Positions 63,166-64,000 of a stretch of DNA of 64,000 bases are shown piece by piece. The DNA comes from Hydrangea macrophylla (Eukaryota > Streptophyta > Magnoliopsida > Cornales > Hydrangeaceae). The translations under genes were made by a program, and so were the position numbers. The notes under the pieces are model-generated. The model was not told the DNA's origin and did not search any database. It saw only the letters and a list, made by a program, of their open reading frames with translations. How positions within the stretch are numbered: position 1 is the first letter of the stretch; each line of letters begins with the position of its first letter. Where the stretch lies: positions 27,095,501 through 27,159,500 of the forward strand of contig CM066998.1 of the NCBI GenBank assembly GCA_033977485.1, given 5' to 3'.

Positions 63166-64000
63166 CAACAACTAAGGTTGATAAATCCGTCTATGCTGCG
63201 CTGTCCGCAAAATTTTGGTAAAACAACGTTTAATCGATTGAACTTAAGTCAATCGATTGAAATGACATTCAACATCTTCAATCGCATGAAAGGCATTGAT
63301 CTATTGAAGACACTTCGATCGCTTGATATCTCCTCAATCGATTAAAGTTGTTCCCTCAACTTTGAAATGTCCTCTTTGTATCTTGGCTCTGCCCTTTTTC
63401 CTGTAATTGATTCCTGCTCATAGCAACACAGCATATCTGCACAAAAATAGAGTATAATACAACAAAAAATATCATGGAATCATCTCAATGTATAAAAACA
63501 TGCATTGTAAAACAACTGCAGATAAAACGGGGAATTGAGAACTTATTGGTTACATTTATATGTTTCCGCGTGGATGTATTCTACAAATACCCCACTTGTC
63601 ACCGATCCTGCTCGGGAGCTTTCTTACGAGCTCGCGAGCTTGCTCACTAGCTCAAATGAGCTGAGCTTTCAAGTGTTCGCGAACTTTCTTGTGAGCTTTT
63701 TAATGAATGTTTTTGCGCACCCTTTTAAACTATATAGTTTAATAATAAAAAAAATCATTTATCAAGCTTATTGACGAGATACATCATATTTTTTCTAAAA
63801 TTATATAGTTTTATAATAAATATATATATATATAAAAGTCACTATAAAATCTCTTTATCAAACCGATTTAAGGAGTTTTTTTCATGAGCCTTAATCGATC
63901 GTATTCACGAGCTCAAATGAGCGAGTCGAGCCTAGCCTTTATTGAATCGATCTTTGAGCTCTTGTTGAGCGACTCTACTCGTTTACACCCCTAACACATG
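63166..64000. other. Right flank: TCGATT words and a GAGCTC-rich repeat
   Basis: 63166-63170 is the right duplication (CAACA). 63230-63345 holds five or more AATCGATTGA-type words similar to 51436-51560. 63600-64000 is rich in GAGCTC/GCGAGC words and ends near 'cgtttacacccctaac', like the ends of a widespread class of plant hAT-like miniature elements. I could not find its other end. No gene is seen. Confidence 0.4.

Noticed and set aside
63600..64000. Complete hAT-type miniature element
   Set aside because: Only one plausible end (tttacacccctaac) is seen; no inverted partner or target duplication could be defined.
1..64000. Host protein-coding genes, tRNA or rRNA genes
   Set aside because: Every convincing coding region belongs to a transposable element, and I saw no tRNA cloverleaf or rRNA sequence.

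Overview
This 64 kb window is plant nuclear DNA made almost entirely of nested transposable elements. I found no ordinary host gene, rRNA, tRNA or CRISPR array. The evidence for a seed plant (probably a eudicot, species not determinable) is the set of plant-specific retrotransposon lineages (Tat, Tekay chromovirus, Athila, SIRE), tRNA-iMet and tRNA-Asp type primer-binding sites, plant-type splice signals, DUF7745 and plant-mobile-domain (PMD) coding regions, and an AT-rich background.

Layout. (1) The 3' half of an old Ty3/gypsy Tat element runs left to right over 1-45537: integrase remnant (1-675), repeat-rich 3' region, an antisense DUF7745 pseudogene (1465-2643), an antisense multi-exon PMD pseudogene (2812-4138, resuming at 26092-26937), a 162-bp tandem repeat (27340-27679, resuming at 41076-41560), a polypurine tract, and a 3.26-kb 3' LTR (42279-45537). 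Two elements are inserted in it. (2) Element A (4139-26091, minus strand, 5-bp target duplication AGGAA) splits the PMD gene. It is a non-autonomous Tekay-like element with 4.4-kb LTRs, gag and two extra pre-gag ORFs, but no pol. A near-intact SIRE-type Ty1/copia element (4587-14237, minus, duplication CAAGA) with gag, pol and env-like ORFs sits in its downstream LTR. (3) Element B (27680-41075, plus) splits the tandem repeat. It is a pol-less Tekay-like element carrying an Athila-derived element (27956-37374) that has gag-protease only and ends in a large inverted LTR pair.

(4) 45538-50018 is a decayed Ty3/gypsy element, D. (5) 50018-52800 holds an LTR-like fragment, a CACTA terminus with subterminal repeats, and a small hAT relic (52008-52791). 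(6) Element C (52801-63165, plus, duplication CAACA) is a complete but mutated Tekay chromovirus: LTR, PBS, acidic pre-gag ORF, gag, PR, RT, RH, IN, chromodomain, PPT, LTR. (7) 63166-64000 is flanking repetitive sequence.

How the parts may work together. SIRE has all open reading frames needed for an autonomous cycle. A and the Athila derivative kept gag but lost pol, so they would need polymerase and integrase from relatives. The most unusual signals are cis-acting. Almost every LTR family here carries its own array of a short perfect palindrome centred on CG (CAGTCGACTG, CCAATCGATTGG, TCGATCGA-type, CTCGCGCGAG, TGCCGCGGCA). A and B also carry hairpins whose 11-nt loop, containing palindromic GACGTC, is constant while the stems change and stay paired. 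This resembles a retroviral kissing-loop dimerisation design, but that is inference. A second novelty is a pre-gag ORF family shared by A and C, each ORF preceded by a splice-acceptor-like leader.
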